Shown: piece after piece, positions 36,130 to 45,949 of the stretch | How positions within the stretch are numbered: the first letter of the stretch is position 1 | Layout of the letters: every line of letters starts with the position of its first letter | Assembly (NCBI RefSeq): GCF_009909235.1 | Contig: NZ_JAAAPO010000006.1 | Location: forward strand, 95,255-159,254 | Origin: Novosphingobium ovatum | Lineage (GTDB): Bacteria > Pseudomonadota > Alphaproteobacteria > Sphingomonadales > Sphingomonadaceae | Reading direction: 5' to 3' | Length of the DNA stretch: 64,000 nt | Translations under genes and position numbers: made by a program | The notes under the pieces: model-generated | What the model was told of the DNA's origin: nothing | The model's database searches: none | Seen by the model: the letters and a program-made list of their open reading frames with translations, nothing else

Positions 36130-38105
36130 GCGATGCGCTCCGCATTTGAATCGATCAGATTGCGATACCGCGCCATCGCCCACAGTGGGAAATAACGTGG
36201 ATACCCATGATAACGCAGGTAAAACACCCGCGGGAAACCACCGCCCGTATAGACCTCCTGACCCCACAGACCGTCATCGGCCTGATGCGCTGCCAGCCAT
36301 GCCATGCCACGCGCGACGCTATCGCTGCGCGCCTCACCCACGGCCATCAGCCCCAATGTGGCCCATGCCGTCTGACTGGCGGTTGAACGGAATGCCTGAT
36401 GGCCGGTCCGGTCCAGCGCATAGGAATCGCAAGATTCCCCCCAGCCGCCGTCCGCGTTCTGCACAGACTTCAGCCACGCCACCGCACGCGCCACCATCGG
36501 GTGATCGGCGCTCAGCCCCGCCCGGCCCAGCGCGCACAGCACCGACCATGTGCCATAGACATAATTGACGCCCCAGCGGCCAAACCAGCTGCCGTCCGGC
36601 TCCTGTTCCTTGGCCAGCCAGTTCAGCGCGGCGACCATGCGCGGGCTGTCCAGCGGCTCACCCATTTGCGCCAACATCGAAACAACGCGCGCCGACACAT
36701 CCGCCGTCGGCGGGTCCAGCAAGGCGCCATGATCGGCAAAAGGCAGATTGTTCAGGTAATGCGCGTCATTGTCGGCGTCGAATGCGGCAAACCCGCCATC
36801 CTTGCTTTGCAACCCCAGCGTCCATTCGGCGCCGCGCGCGATGCGTTCGGCGTCCTTGCCGCCACGCCCAATCTTCGCCATCCCGGCGGCGCGGTCCATC
36901 GCCATCACCACCACCGCCGTGTCGTCCAGATCGGGATAGTAATCATTGGCATATTGGAACGCCCAGCCACCGGGACGCACACCGGGACGCTGCTCCTCCC
37001 AATCGCCCACCGTGTCCAGCACCTGACGCGGGCCCAGCCAGTCCAGCGCGCGGCTTGCGGCCGCCTCGGCCTGGGGCGTGCCGACCTCCAGCATGGCGTG
37101 GGCGGCCAAGGCGGTGTCCCACACCGGGCTGACGCAGGGCTGGCAGTATGCCTCGTCCTCATGCACCACCAACAGGCGTTCGACCGATTCGCGGGCAATG
37201 GCGCGGTCGGGGTGATCGGCCCCATAGCCCAGCACGTCATACATCATCACGCTGTTGGCCATCGCCGGATAGATCGCGCCCAGCCCGTCAACGCCGTTCA
37301 ACCGCTGCGTCACCCAAGCGCGGCAGCGTTCGATGGCGCGGGCGCGGATACGGCGCGGCCAATGCGGCTCAAACCGTTTGAGCGCCCAGTCCAGAGCCTC
37401 GAACCCGGTCTTCCAGATGACGTGGACATGGGCGGCCTGACTGGTGAGCGGCCGGGGCGTGCCGGAAAACAGCTCGTCCACCATGACGCCGCGCGGGTTT
37501 TTGGCCCGCGGTTTCAGCGCGCATAGCACCAGCAAGGGCACCACCACCGTGCGCGCCCAATAGCTCATCTTCAGCAGGTGGACCGGGAACCATTTGGGCG
37601 CCAGAATCAGTTCGGGCGGAATGGTGGGCACCTGCGCCCAATCGCCCGCGCCAAACAGCGCCAGCTGGATGCGGGTAAAGACATTCACCGCCTCTGCCCC
37701 GCCGGCGCGCAGAATGGCGGCGCGGGCGCGGGCCATATGGGGCGCGTCGACATCATCGCCGATCATCTTGAGCGCGTAATAGGCCTTTACACTGGCGCTG
37801 ATGTCAAACCCGCCGTCATGGTACAACGGCCAGCCATCATGCGCATCCGACTGAATCCGGCGCAAATACCGGCCAATCTTGGCCTCCAGCACCAGATCGT
37901 CCGGTTCGCCCAGAAAGTGGCGCAACAGGATATATTCGGACGGGATGGTGGCGTCCGCCTCCAATTCGTACACCCAATGGCCATCGCCCTTTTGCTCGGC
38001 AATCAGGGCGTTGGTGGCGCGGGCAATGGCCGCGTCCAACGCATCGCGCGCGGGCGCAGCGCCCACATCTGCGGTGGCGCGGGGGAGGTCCAATACTTCG
38101 GTCAT
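36117..38105 (-). CDS. hpnF: Squalene-hopene cyclase
   Basis: 662 aa, family length. It cyclises squalene to hopene and hopanol at the inner-membrane face. The catalytic acid motif DLDDTA is at residues 392-397, and several QW repeats are visible (QEPDGSWFGRWGVNYVYGTW, QNADGGWGESCDSY, QADDGLWGQEVYTGGGFPRV). Its ATG overlaps the hpnE stop by four bases and its end overlaps hpnG. Confidence 0.98.
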   Translation of the reverse strand: MTEVLDLPRATADVGAAPARDALDAAIARATNALIAEQKGDGHWVYELEADATIPSEYILLRHFLGEPDDLVLEAKIGRYLRRIQSDAHDGWPLYHDGGFDISASVKAYYALKMIGDDVDAPHMARARAAILRAGGAEAVNVFTRIQLALFGAGDWAQVPTIPPELILAPKWFPVHLLKMSYWARTVVVPLLVLCALKPRAKNPRGVMVDELFSGTPRPLTSQAAHVHVIWKTGFEALDWALKRFEPHWPRRIRARAIERCRAWVTQRLNGVDGLGAIYPAMANSVMMYDVLGYGADHPDRAIARESVERLLVVHEDEAYCQPCVSPVWDTALAAHAMLEVGTPQAEAAASRALDWLGPRQVLDTVGDWEEQRPGVRPGGWAFQYANDYYPDLDDTAVVVMAMDRAAGMAKIGRGGKDAERIARGAEWTLGLQSKDGGFAAFDADNDAHYLNNLPFADHGALLDPPTADVSARVVSMLAQMGEPLDSPRMVAALNWLAKEQEPDGSWFGRWGVNYVYGTWSVLCALGRAGLSADHPMVARAVAWLKSVQNADGGWGESCDSYALDRTGHQAFRSTASQTAWATLGLMAVGEARSDSVARGMAWLAAHQADDGLWGQEVYTGGGFPRVFYLRYHGYPRYFPLWAMARYRNLIDSNAERIAWGM

Positions 38106-39382
38106 CCCTTAGGTCTATAACGCAAGGGGCGCCCCAAGACTAGCTGCGCTGCAGCATCGCCATTGCGAAGAGCGCCCTCGATCGTGGCGGGCAGGCCGTT
38201 TTGCACCCAGTCCCCCGCCAGAAACAGGTTGCGCCAGCGCGTCGCGGTGGCCGGACGGCGGGCGTCCTGTTGCGGCGTTGCGGCAAAGGTGGCGCGCTTT
38301 TCCTTGACCACCTGCCACGGCGGCAGCGGCGCATCGCCCAGACGCAGCGCGGCGCACACCTCGGCCCAGACGCTGCTGGCCAAAGCTTCACGCGGGGTGT
38401 CCATCAAACGGTCGGCCCATGACACCGTCACCGATATGCGGTCGGGATGGGTAAAAATCCATTCGCTGGTCGCCCCCACCACGCCCAGCAGATCGGGCGC
38501 GCCCGCAGGCGGGGCCACGGCAAAATGCAGGTTCAGGATCGAGCGGTGGTCATCGGGCACCACCAGATCAGGCACCAGATCGCCCGCCACCCATGCCGGC
38601 ACGGCCAGCACCACGGCGCGGGTCGGCGCGATCTCCTCCACCCCGTCGGCCCATTCCAGCGCGGTCACCGCCTGGCCTTCGAAGCGGATGGCGCGCAGCC
38701 GCCGCCCGGTGGCCAAAGGCACGCCCCGCGCCGCCAGCCAGTCCACCGCCGGATCAATGAACGCCGCGCCCAGATTGGGCACCGCCACGCGCGGCGCGCT
38801 GGCCCGCCCGCCCGCCGCCAGCGTTTCGGCCAGCACATTGGCCGTCAACCGCGCCGAGGCCTGATCCAGCGGGGTGTTGAGCACCGAAAGCAGCACCGGA
38901 TTGAGCATCCGGTCCCACAGCCGCCCCCCCGCGCGGATCAGATCGGTGATGGTCTGATGGCTGCGCCCTTTGAGCAACCGGGCCAGCGGCAGGTAATCGG
39001 ACGGAAGCGTCCCGGGCACCCGGCGCGAGGGCACAAACACCCACCACGGAAACCGCCCGTCATTGATCCGCAGCGTCCAGCGCGTGTCATCGTTCAGATC
39101 GACAAAGGGGAAATCGGCATGCCTGTCCCCCGCCAGCGGCGTGTCCGCCCCCACCAGCGCGCGGAAATCCGCCACCGCCGGATTGCCCGCCAGCACCAGA
39201 TGGTTGCCATTGTCGATCACCATGTCCAGCGCGGGATCGCGATATGACCGGCACCGGCCTCCGGCGCGGGCGGCCGCGTCCGACAGGCTGACCTCCAGCC
39301 CGGCATCGCGCAGCACACAGGCCGCGTTCAGCCCCGACAGCCCGGCCCCGACAACCGTGACCCCGGTGTAGCGCGTGCTCAC
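38102..39382 (-). CDS. hpnE: HpnE, hydroxysqualene dehydroxylase
   Basis: 426 aa from GTG 39382, which overlaps the hpnD stop as GTGA; a GTG 12 bases earlier is equally readable. An N-terminal FAD Rossmann motif VVGAGLSGLNAACVLRDAG and GGRCRSY mark an amine-oxidase-type flavoprotein. HpnE reduces hydroxysqualene to squalene, the last step of the HpnC-D-E route used instead of a single squalene synthase. The C-terminal FLAGDWVQNGLPATIEGAL is the second FAD-binding stretch. Confidence 0.94.
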   Translation of the reverse strand: MSTRYTGVTVVGAGLSGLNAACVLRDAGLEVSLSDAAARAGGRCRSYRDPALDMVIDNGNHLVLAGNPAVADFRALVGADTPLAGDRHADFPFVDLNDDTRWTLRINDGRFPWWVFVPSRRVPGTLPSDYLPLARLLKGRSHQTITDLIRAGGRLWDRMLNPVLLSVLNTPLDQASARLTANVLAETLAAGGRASAPRVAVPNLGAAFIDPAVDWLAARGVPLATGRRLRAIRFEGQAVTALEWADGVEEIAPTRAVVLAVPAWVAGDLVPDLVVPDDHRSILNLHFAVAPPAGAPDLLGVVGATSEWIFTHPDRISVTVSWADRLMDTPREALASSVWAEVCAALRLGDAPLPPWQVVKEKRATFAATPQQDARRPATATRWRNLFLAGDWVQNGLPATIEGALRNGDAAAQLVLGRPLRYRPKG

Positions 39383-40248
39383 CGAAACAGCCACAGCCGC
39401 AGCGCCATGCCCAGCAACGCCAGTTTGGAGACACGGATACGATGGCGCGGCGCGTGCCAGCCGGCCGCGATCATGCGCTCCAGCACGGGCGCATAGGCCG
39501 CCTCCATCAGGCGCGGGGCGACCAGATGGCCGCGCGGGCGGGCGCGCAGGATGGCCCCGGCAGCGCGGAAATGCGCCTGCGCCTTGGCCGCCAGCCAGCG
39601 GGCGGCGGTGTACACGCCGGCTTCCCCCAACAGCGCGGCGGGCGTCGTGGGGGTGATCCCTGCCAGCCGCAACGCCTCGATCGGCAGGTACACGCGGTCG
39701 ATCCCGGCGTCCTCGTCAATGTCGCGCAGGATATTGGTGAACTGCAAGGCGCGCCCCAGATGATGCGCCAGATCGACGCCCACGGCCCGCTCCATGCCAA
39801 AGACATTGACCGACAGCCGCCCCACCGCGCTGGCCACCCGGTCGCAATAGAGGTCCAGCGTGGCGAAATCGGGCCAGCAGATGTCGGCGTCGACATCCAT
39901 CCGCATCCCCGCGATCACCTCCTGGAAATCGGCCTCCTGCAGGTCGAACCGGCGCACCGCTTCGGCCAGAAACGCCGCCTGCCCGGTGTCGCCGCCACGA
40001 TACAGCGCGCCGATCCAGCGCGCCCAATCGTCCAGCATCGCGCCGCGCCGGTCACGCGGGGCGGTCTGATCATCGGCAATGTCATCCACGATCCGGCAAA
40101 AGCCATAGATGGCAAACATCGCCTCACGCTCAGGCCGGGGCAGGATGCGCATGCCGGCGTAAAAGCTGCTGCCCGACACTTTGGCGGACAGATCGGCCAT
40201 GGTCAGCGGGGCGGCAGTCGCCAGCGGAGCGGTCAGGGTGGTCGTCAT
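39379..40248 (-). CDS. hpnD: HpnD, presqualene diphosphate synthase
   Basis: 289 aa. It condenses two farnesyl diphosphates to presqualene diphosphate. The two aspartate-rich substrate motifs of trans-isoprenyl synthases are visible as CRIVDDIADD and NILRDIDEDAGIDRVYLP. It lies 42 bp after hpnC and overlaps hpnE. Confidence 0.95.
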   Translation of the reverse strand: MTTTLTAPLATAAPLTMADLSAKVSGSSFYAGMRILPRPEREAMFAIYGFCRIVDDIADDQTAPRDRRGAMLDDWARWIGALYRGGDTGQAAFLAEAVRRFDLQEADFQEVIAGMRMDVDADICWPDFATLDLYCDRVASAVGRLSVNVFGMERAVGVDLAHHLGRALQFTNILRDIDEDAGIDRVYLPIEALRLAGITPTTPAALLGEAGVYTAARWLAAKAQAHFRAAGAILRARPRGHLVAPRLMEAAYAPVLERMIAAGWHAPRHRIRVSKLALLGMALRLWLFR

Positions 40249-40290
40249 CGCGCGCTTCCTACGGTTCTATGCCTGTTGGCGCAACTGGGC

Positions 40291-41145
40291 CTATCGGCGC
40301 AACTGTCCCAGCCAATAGCGGCCCAGTGCCCCCAGCGCCAACCAGCCCGCGCGGCGTTTGGAATGGTGCACGCCCCCCACCAGCGGATCGCGGGTCAACA
40401 ACAGGGTGCACAGATCCTGCGCCAAGGCATGGATCACCGCCACCTCGCTGGCCAGACGGCGGTCGCGGATCTGGGCGGCAAAACCGGCGCTTTGCCGCAG
40501 CAGACCTTGCGTCTTTTCCGTCAGCAGGTGGATGATGTCCAGCAAGGCCCGGTCGGCCCGCGCGCCGCCCAGCGCGCTTTCGTCCAGCCCGGCGGCATGC
40601 AGCAGCGGCAGCGGGATATAGACGCGGTCCATCACGCGGTAATCCTTGCCGCAATCCTGCAGGTGGTTGATGATCTGCAACGCCGCGCACAAGGCATCAT
40701 TGGCAGGCCATGTGTCGCGCGTTTCGCCATGCACATCCAGCACATAGCGCCCCACCGGCATCGCCGATTTGCGGCAATAGGCGATCAGCCCGTCCCAATC
40801 CTCGTAGCGCGACTGGCGGCAGTCCTGTTCAAACGCGTCCAGCAATTCCATGGCATGCACCACCGATATGCCCCGGTTGCGACAGACATGGGCCAGTTCC
40901 ATCGCCTCGGCCGCGCCAACGCCGGTCAGCCCCTTGCGCATGTGCCGAAGCAGCCGCAGCTTGTCCGCCGCGCTGGCGTCGGGGTTGTCGGCAATGTCAT
41001 CGGCCGCGCGGGCAAAGCGGTAATAGGCCATCACCGGCGCGCGCGCATCGGGCCGCAACAGCCAACTGGCCACCGGAAAGTTTTCCTGATTGTGGTCCTT
41101 GCCACTGGCCAGATCCGCGATGTCGTTGGGTGCCGCTTGCGTCAT
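40291..41145 (-). CDS. hpnC: HpnC, hydroxysqualene synthase
   Basis: 284 aa from ATG 41145, overlapping the hpnB stop as ATGA. It converts presqualene diphosphate to hydroxysqualene. The first motif is RAADDIADN; the second is HLQDCGKDYRVMDRVYIPL, matching the altered second site typical of HpnC. The frame continues upstream into hpnB but has no homology there. Confidence 0.94.
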   Translation of the reverse strand: MTQAAPNDIADLASGKDHNQENFPVASWLLRPDARAPVMAYYRFARAADDIADNPDASAADKLRLLRHMRKGLTGVGAAEAMELAHVCRNRGISVVHAMELLDAFEQDCRQSRYEDWDGLIAYCRKSAMPVGRYVLDVHGETRDTWPANDALCAALQIINHLQDCGKDYRVMDRVYIPLPLLHAAGLDESALGGARADRALLDIIHLLTEKTQGLLRQSAGFAAQIRDRRLASEVAVIHALAQDLCTLLLTRDPLVGGVHHSKRRAGWLALGALGRYWLGQLRR

Positions 41146-42281
41146 TTGCCTGCCTGTGCCCGGCCTTTCCACATGCCGCCGGTGCCGCGATAATAACACA
41201 GCGCCGACCACAGCGTGCAGCCCAGATAAAACCCCGCCACCAGCGGCAGGGTCAGCGCCCATAGCGGCGATCGGCGATAGAATGCCAGCACCGGCTGATA
41301 AAGCGTGAGCGCAACAAGGCAGGCTGCAATCCCGGCCAGTTGCCCGCCGCCCTGCCCGCACAGCGCCGCCCAGATCGGCGCGCCAAACACCAGCCCCAGC
41401 CCCGCCACCGTGCCGATCAACAGCACCGGGTTATAGCGCAATTGGGCATAGGCGCTGCGGGCGATCATCCGCCCGATCCCGCGCCAATCGGCATAGGGCC
41501 GGATCGACTGGCTGCGCCGCGTCAGGCCCAGCCAGATCGGGCCTTGACGTTTGATCAGCGCGCCCAGCGTGCAATCATCGATCAGCGCCCCGCGCATGGC
41601 GCCAATCCCGCCCGCCGCGGCCAAGGCATCGCCCCGCACCAGCACGCAGCCCCCGGCCGCCCCCGCGACACGGCGGCCGATAAAGCCGGTGCTGTTCACC
41701 AGCCCAAATGGGTAGAGCATCATGAAAAACCAGATAAACGCCGGGATCAGCCAGCGTTCGGCCCATGTCTGGTTGGTCAACAGCGCCATGAAGGACACCA
41801 GCCTTTTGTCCCCCGCCCGCGCAACCCCCACCAGCGTGCGCAACGTGTCGGGCGCATGGGCGATATCGGCATCGGTCAGCCACAGATATTCGGGCGCGCC
41901 CGCCTGCGCATTTTGGGCGGCATGGATGCCCTGATGCACCGCCCACAGCTTTCCGGTCCAGCCATCGGCCAATGGCGCGCCGGTCAGCACCGTCAACCGG
42001 TCGGTGGCGGGCAGGGCGCGGGCGATGTCGCCGGTGCCGTCCGAGGAATTGTCATCCACCAGAATGACCCGCAGCGCGCCGGGATAGTCCTGCGCCAACA
42101 GGCTGCCGATCGATTGGGCGATGACGTCTGCCTCGTCCCGCGCGGGGACCACGGCCACCACATCGGGCCACGCGCCCGGCGCGGGCTGCGCCACGGGAGC
42201 GGCCTCGTCATTCTGGTCACAGGTCCAAAAGCGCGTTGCCGCCAGACCCAGCCAGATCAGCAGGGCGATCCAGCCGATCAC
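41142..42281 (-). CDS. hpnB: HpnB, hopanoid-associated glycosyltransferase
   Basis: 379 aa. It is a GT2-fold enzyme with an N-terminal membrane span, nucleotide-sugar motif VDDNSSDGT, metal-binding LTDADIAHAP and several C-terminal membrane segments. HpnB is a conserved hopanoid-cluster transferase; its acceptor and sugar donor are not established. It overlaps hpnA (ATGA) upstream and hpnC downstream, so translation is probably coupled. Confidence 0.92.
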   Translation of the reverse strand: MIGWIALLIWLGLAATRFWTCDQNDEAAPVAQPAPGAWPDVVAVVPARDEADVIAQSIGSLLAQDYPGALRVILVDDNSSDGTGDIARALPATDRLTVLTGAPLADGWTGKLWAVHQGIHAAQNAQAGAPEYLWLTDADIAHAPDTLRTLVGVARAGDKRLVSFMALLTNQTWAERWLIPAFIWFFMMLYPFGLVNSTGFIGRRVAGAAGGCVLVRGDALAAAGGIGAMRGALIDDCTLGALIKRQGPIWLGLTRRSQSIRPYADWRGIGRMIARSAYAQLRYNPVLLIGTVAGLGLVFGAPIWAALCGQGGGQLAGIAACLVALTLYQPVLAFYRRSPLWALTLPLVAGFYLGCTLWSALCYYRGTGGMWKGRAQAGK

Positions 42282-43273
42282 GCGATCATCCCCGCGCCCC
42301 GGAACCAGCCCAGCGCGTCACGCACCGCCTCTTGCCACGGCCGCGCCGTATAGCCCAATTCGGCCTGCGCCCGCGCGCTGGAGTAATACATATGGTGGCG
42401 CGCCATGCGCAGCGCGTCACAGGTCAGGAACGGCTCTTGCCCTGTCACCCGCGCCCACAGTTCCGCCCCCACCGCCAGCGGGAACAGCGGCGCCACCGGC
42501 AGGCGCACGGTCGGCGGTTTGCGCCCCACCTGCGCACAAATCTCGGCCAGCATTTCGCCCAGCCGCACGTCCTGCCCACCCAGCACATAGCGCCGCCCGA
42601 CCACGCCCCGTTCCGCCGCCAGCAGATGGCCGCGCGCCACATCCTGCACATGCACAAGGTTCAGGCCCGATTCGACATAGGCCGGCATCTTGCCCTGCGC
42701 GCATTCCACCAGAATGCGACCCGTAGGGGTGGGCTTGATGTCGCGCGGGCCGATGGGCGTGCTGGGGTTGACGATGACGGCGGGCAGGCCTTCGCTCGCC
42801 ACCATCTGCTCGACCAGGCGTTCGGCCACCACCTTGCTGCGTTTGTAGGCACCCACGGCCTGTTCGGGGGTGGCGGGGCGGGTTTCATCCGATGGCTCGC
42901 CATGGCCGGGCAGCAATGTCGCCACGCTGGAGGTATAGACCACCCGCCCAGCCCCCGCCGCCAGCGCGCCGCGCATCACCGCGCGCGTCATGGCCAGATT
43001 GTTGGCGACGATCTCCTGTGGGTCGGGCGCCCAGATGCGATAGTCAGCCGCCACGTGATAAACCTGAGTCGCGCCCACCATCGCGGCGCGCACCGCGTCC
43101 TCGTCCCGCAGGTCGGCGGTGGTGATGTCGCCGGGAAAGTCGGCCAGATTGCCGGTCACGCTGCTGGCGCGCACGATGCCGCGCACATTGTGCCCGGCGG
43201 CGGCCAGTTCCCGCGCCACCGCGCTGCCCAGAAACCCGGCAACGCCGGTGACGATCGTGATGCCCTGCGCCAT
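42278..43273 (-). CDS. hpnA: HpnA, hopanoid-associated sugar epimerase/dehydratase-like
   Basis: 331 aa from ATG 43273. It is an extended SDR protein with the cofactor-binding VTGVAGFLGSAVARELAAAG and catalytic YKRSK (YxxxK). HpnA marks hopanoid clusters, but its substrate is unknown. It is first of seven minus-strand genes (hpnA to hpnG) and is divergent from hpnI over 76 bp, which must hold both promoters. Confidence 0.93.
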   Translation of the reverse strand: MAQGITIVTGVAGFLGSAVARELAAAGHNVRGIVRASSVTGNLADFPGDITTADLRDEDAVRAAMVGATQVYHVAADYRIWAPDPQEIVANNLAMTRAVMRGALAAGAGRVVYTSSVATLLPGHGEPSDETRPATPEQAVGAYKRSKVVAERLVEQMVASEGLPAVIVNPSTPIGPRDIKPTPTGRILVECAQGKMPAYVESGLNLVHVQDVARGHLLAAERGVVGRRYVLGGQDVRLGEMLAEICAQVGRKPPTVRLPVAPLFPLAVGAELWARVTGQEPFLTCDALRMARHHMYYSSARAQAELGYTARPWQEAVRDALGWFRGAGMIA

Positions 43274-43349
43274 ATCCGGTCCCTCTGCGGCTGCCGCGTG
43301 TTCCCCTAAAGCCTTTTGCCGCGGGTGCAAAGCGGCTAGAGCCGGGGCG

Positions 43350-44507
43350 ATGGCATATCTGGCAATCTGGTGGCTGGTGGTGGCGATGGCGGCGGTGGCG
43401 CTGGCCTATCAGGCCTTTGCGCTATGGGCGCTGCGGCGGCATTTTGGCTTGGCCCTGCCCGTATCGGGGGACGCGCCTGCCGTCTCGATCCTGAAACCCC
43501 TGTATAGGGATGAGCCGCGACTGGCGGACAACCTGCGCAGTTTTGCGCGCCAAGATTACGCCGGGCCGGTACAGATCGTGCTGGCCACCAATACGCCCGA
43601 TGACCCCGCCCTGCCCGCCGCCCGCGCGGTGATGGCGGGCCATCTTGCTGTGGATTTTGCCCTGTCGACCGGCCCCGTAACGCCCGCCGCCAATGGCAAG
43701 ATGGCCAATTGCGCCGCCGCTTTGCCATTGTGCGCGCATGACATCATCCTCCTGTCCGACAGCGACATGGTGGTGAGGCCAGACTATCTGGCGCAGATCA
43801 CCGCCGCACTGGCACAACCGGGCGTGGGCGCCGTCTCGTGCCTGTACGCCGGACGGGGCGATGCAGGCGTGTGGAGCCGCATGGGCGCGGCGATCATATC
43901 CGCCAGCACCCTGCCCAATATGGTGGTGGGGCTGATAACCGGCATGGCGCGCCCATGCATGGGGTCCACCATCGCCATCCGCCGCGAGACCTTGACCGCG
44001 ATGGGCGGGTTTGACGCCTTGCGCGATGTGCTGGCCGATGATCACGCCATCGGCGCAGGGGTGGCGGCAATGGGCATGCGCGTGGCGATCCCGCCGATGG
44101 TGCTGGTGCATGCCGGGGCCGAAGGCTCCGCCCGCGCGCTGTGGCGCCAGCATTTGCGCTGGGCGGTGACGGTGCGGGATCTGGCAGGCGCCGGCCATTA
44201 TGGCTCGGTCGTGACGCATGGGACGGTGTGGGCGTTGCTGGCCTGTGCCATGGCGCCGGGGGTGTGGGTGTGGCCGCTGATCGCAACGCTCGCCCTGCGC
44301 CAGACCATCGCCGCGCGCGTCAACGCCCGCGCCGGCCTGCCGATGCCGCCGCTGTGGCTGGTGGTGGCGGGCGACCTTTTCGCATTTGCCGCATTTTGCG
44401 GCAGCCTGTGTGCATCAAAGATTGATTGGCGCGGCGCGGGCCTTACTATAACGGCCAAAGGGCGCATTGCGGACCGTGCCGCCGCCCCAGACAAGAGAGA
44501 CCGATGA
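43350..44507 (+). CDS. hpnI: HpnI, hopanoid glycosyltransferase
   Basis: 385 aa from ATG 43350. It is a ceramide-glucosyltransferase-like GT2 protein with an N-terminal span, DSDMVVRP metal site, LADDHAIG and RQHLRW motifs, and C-terminal membrane segments. In Burkholderia HpnI adds N-acetylglucosamine to bacteriohopanetetrol, the step before HpnK and HpnJ. Its end overlaps hpnJ by four bases. Confidence 0.93.
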   Translation: MAYLAIWWLVVAMAAVALAYQAFALWALRRHFGLALPVSGDAPAVSILKPLYRDEPRLADNLRSFARQDYAGPVQIVLATNTPDDPALPAARAVMAGHLAVDFALSTGPVTPAANGKMANCAAALPLCAHDIILLSDSDMVVRPDYLAQITAALAQPGVGAVSCLYAGRGDAGVWSRMGAAIISASTLPNMVVGLITGMARPCMGSTIAIRRETLTAMGGFDALRDVLADDHAIGAGVAAMGMRVAIPPMVLVHAGAEGSARALWRQHLRWAVTVRDLAGAGHYGSVVTHGTVWALLACAMAPGVWVWPLIATLALRQTIAARVNARAGLPMPPLWLVVAGDLFAFAAFCGSLCASKIDWRGAGLTITAKGRIADRAAAPDKRDR

Positions 44508-45949
44508 AGCGTACCCTTTTCCTGCAAGGCCCCTCGTTCGACGGCTTTGATGGCGGCGCTGGCGCGCGCTATCAGATGAAGCGCGAGGTCAAGAGCTTCT
44601 GGTATCCGACATGGATCGCCCAGCCCGCCGCGATGATCGAAGGGTCCAAGCTGATCGACGCGCCCGCGCATGACCTGTCGTGGGACGATATCGCGCATGA
44701 GTTTGACGACCGCGATCTGGTGATCATGCATACCTCGACGCCCAGCTTTCGTCAGGACGTGCAGACGGCCGAGCTGATCAAGGCGCGCAACCCGAACATC
44801 ACCGTGGTGTTCGTGGGCGCCAAGGTGATGATCGAGGACGAAAAGAGCCTGATGGCCAGCCCCGCCATCGATCTGGTCTGCCGCGAGGAATATGATTTCA
44901 CCTGCGTCGATCTGGCCAATGGCCTGCCGCTGGAGCAGATCGACGGCATCACCTATCGCGGCCCCGATGGCGCGATCATCCGCAACAAGGACCGCGCCCC
45001 GATCGAGGATATGGACGTGCTGCCCATGGTCAGCCCGATCTATAAGCGCGATCTGGACATGACGAAATATTTCGGCGGCTATCAGCGCCACCCTTACGTC
45101 AGCTTCTACACCGGGCGCGGGTGCAAGAGCCGTTGCACCTTCTGCCTGTGGCCGCAGACCATTTCGGGCCACCGCTATCGCCACCGCTCGGTCGCCAAGG
45201 TGATCGAGGAGGTGAAATACATCCTGCGCGAAATGCCCGAGACGAAGGAGATCTTCTTCGACGACGACACGCTGGCCGATGCGCATGATTTCGTCATCGA
45301 GCTGTCGGGCGAGCTGCGCAAGCTGGGCTTTGGCACCAAGGGCTTTGACAAGACGTGGGGCTGCAACGCCAAGGCCAATGTGCCGTACAAGGTGCTGAAG
45401 GCCATGAAGGAAGGCGGCTGCCGCGTGCTGCTGGTGGGCTATGAAAGCGGCAACCAGCAGATCCTGCACAACATCAAGAAGGGGCTGCGCACCGATGTCG
45501 CGCGCCAGTTCACCAAGGACGCGCACAGCCTGGGCCTGACGATCCACGGCACCTTCATCCTCGGCCTGCCGGGCGAAACGCTGGACACGATCGAGGAAAC
45601 CATCCGTTACGCGATCGAGCTGAACCCGCACACCATTCAGGTGTCGCTGGCCGCGCCCTATCCGGGCACCTTCCTGTACAAGCAGGCGACCGAAAACGGC
45701 TGGTTCGACGGCACCGACCATCTGCTGACCGATGGCGGCAACCAGATCGCGCAGCTCTCCTATCCGCACCTGTCCAGCGCGGTGATCTTTGACAAGGTCG
45801 AGGAATTCTACCGCCGCTATTACTTCCGCCCCAGCAAGATCGCCGCGATCGTGGGCGAGATGCTGCGCGATTGGGACATGCTCAAGCGCCGCTTGCGCGA
45901 GGGTGTGGAATTCTTCGACTTCCTGCGCCGCCGCAAGGAGGCCGCCTGA
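44504..45949 (+). CDS. hpnJ: HpnJ, radical SAM cyclitol-ether enzyme
   Basis: 481 aa from ATG 44504. A B12-binding-like N-terminal region is followed by the radical-SAM motif C207-x3-C211-x2-C214 (GRGCKSRCTFC). HpnJ contracts glucosaminyl-bacteriohopanetetrol to the cyclitol ether, as shown genetically in Burkholderia. The ATG overlaps the hpnI stop, and AAGGAGG near the 3' end serves hpnK. Confidence 0.95.
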   Translation: MKRTLFLQGPSFDGFDGGAGARYQMKREVKSFWYPTWIAQPAAMIEGSKLIDAPAHDLSWDDIAHEFDDRDLVIMHTSTPSFRQDVQTAELIKARNPNITVVFVGAKVMIEDEKSLMASPAIDLVCREEYDFTCVDLANGLPLEQIDGITYRGPDGAIIRNKDRAPIEDMDVLPMVSPIYKRDLDMTKYFGGYQRHPYVSFYTGRGCKSRCTFCLWPQTISGHRYRHRSVAKVIEEVKYILREMPETKEIFFDDDTLADAHDFVIELSGELRKLGFGTKGFDKTWGCNAKANVPYKVLKAMKEGGCRVLLVGYESGNQQILHNIKKGLRTDVARQFTKDAHSLGLTIHGTFILGLPGETLDTIEETIRYAIELNPHTIQVSLAAPYPGTFLYKQATENGWFDGTDHLLTDGGNQIAQLSYPHLSSAVIFDKVEEFYRRYYFRPSKIAAIVGEMLRDWDMLKRRLREGVEFFDFLRRRKEAA